NCBI GenBank assembly: GCA_964503455.1
Contig: CAZCZR010000084.1
Span: forward strand, 1 to 6,404
DNA: 6,404 nt
Direction: 5' to 3'
Source: CAZCZR01 sp964503455
GTDB taxonomy: Bacteria > Bacillota > Clostridia > UBA1381
Each line of letters starts with the position of its first letter. The first letter of the stretch is position 1. Shown piece by piece: positions 6,340 through 6,404 of this stretch. The notes below the pieces were generated by a model. The model was not told the origin of the DNA. It was given only the letters and a program-made list of their open reading frames with translations, and made no database searches. The translations under genes and the position numbers were made by a program.

Positions 6340-6404
6340 CATATTCGTTTTATTACTATTTCACAAACAACTTCGGCTCCTTTTGGTAAAAATGACAGCG
6401 GGCG

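Noticed and set aside
6340..6404. Possible start of a rightward gene at ATG 6392, or the end of a leftward gene, at the window edge.
   Set aside because: Only four codons are visible with no ribosome binding site, and short readings of the opposite strand have no recognisable product.

Overview
The window looks like a moderately GC-rich (about 50%) chromosome segment of a Clostridia-type Firmicute, probably an uncultured gut or anaerobic species. Three things suggest this. The gene order alanine racemase, short antitoxin, MazF/EndoA toxin is the Firmicute alr-ydcD-ydcE arrangement. The MazF is very close to Bacillus subtilis EndoA. The last gene is a secreted transglutaminase-like protein with a Pro-Thr-Glu stalk, of a kind common in clostridial gut bacteria. 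No species can be named from the sequence alone.

Layout: positions 1-46 hold a probable intrinsic terminator for a gene that lies before the window. Positions 47-400 have no convincing gene; this is a GC-rich stretch full of inverted repeats, open in frames on both strands, and is probably an intergenic repeat or structured element. On the plus strand follow nnr (417-1934, bifunctional NAD(P)HX epimerase/dehydratase), alr (2029-3207, alanine racemase, with its own extended -10 promoter in the 94-base gap), a 55-residue antitoxin-like protein starting at TTG (3238-3405), and mazF (3409-3756). The mazF stop is followed at once by a perfect UUCG hairpin and then by a long inverted repeat that can terminate transcription from both sides. 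On the minus strand, converging on that terminator, is an 801-residue secreted protein (3855-6260) with a transglutaminase-like domain, a 12-bp-periodic PTE repeat stalk and two C-terminal beta-rich regions. It has a good promoter at 6311-6339. The last 65 bases (6340-6404) hold no gene I can support.

How the genes fit together: nnr repairs damaged NAD(P)H, alr makes D-alanine for peptidoglycan, and the toxin-antitoxin pair sits downstream of alr and is probably co-transcribed with it. The secreted protein is a separate surface or extracellular unit.

The main point of interest is the antitoxin. It keeps the part resembling the toxin-binding tail of B. subtilis EndoAI but has no room for, and no trace of, the ribbon-helix-helix DNA-binding domain. 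The pair may therefore not autoregulate in the usual way. I do not see a wholly new multi-gene system here.
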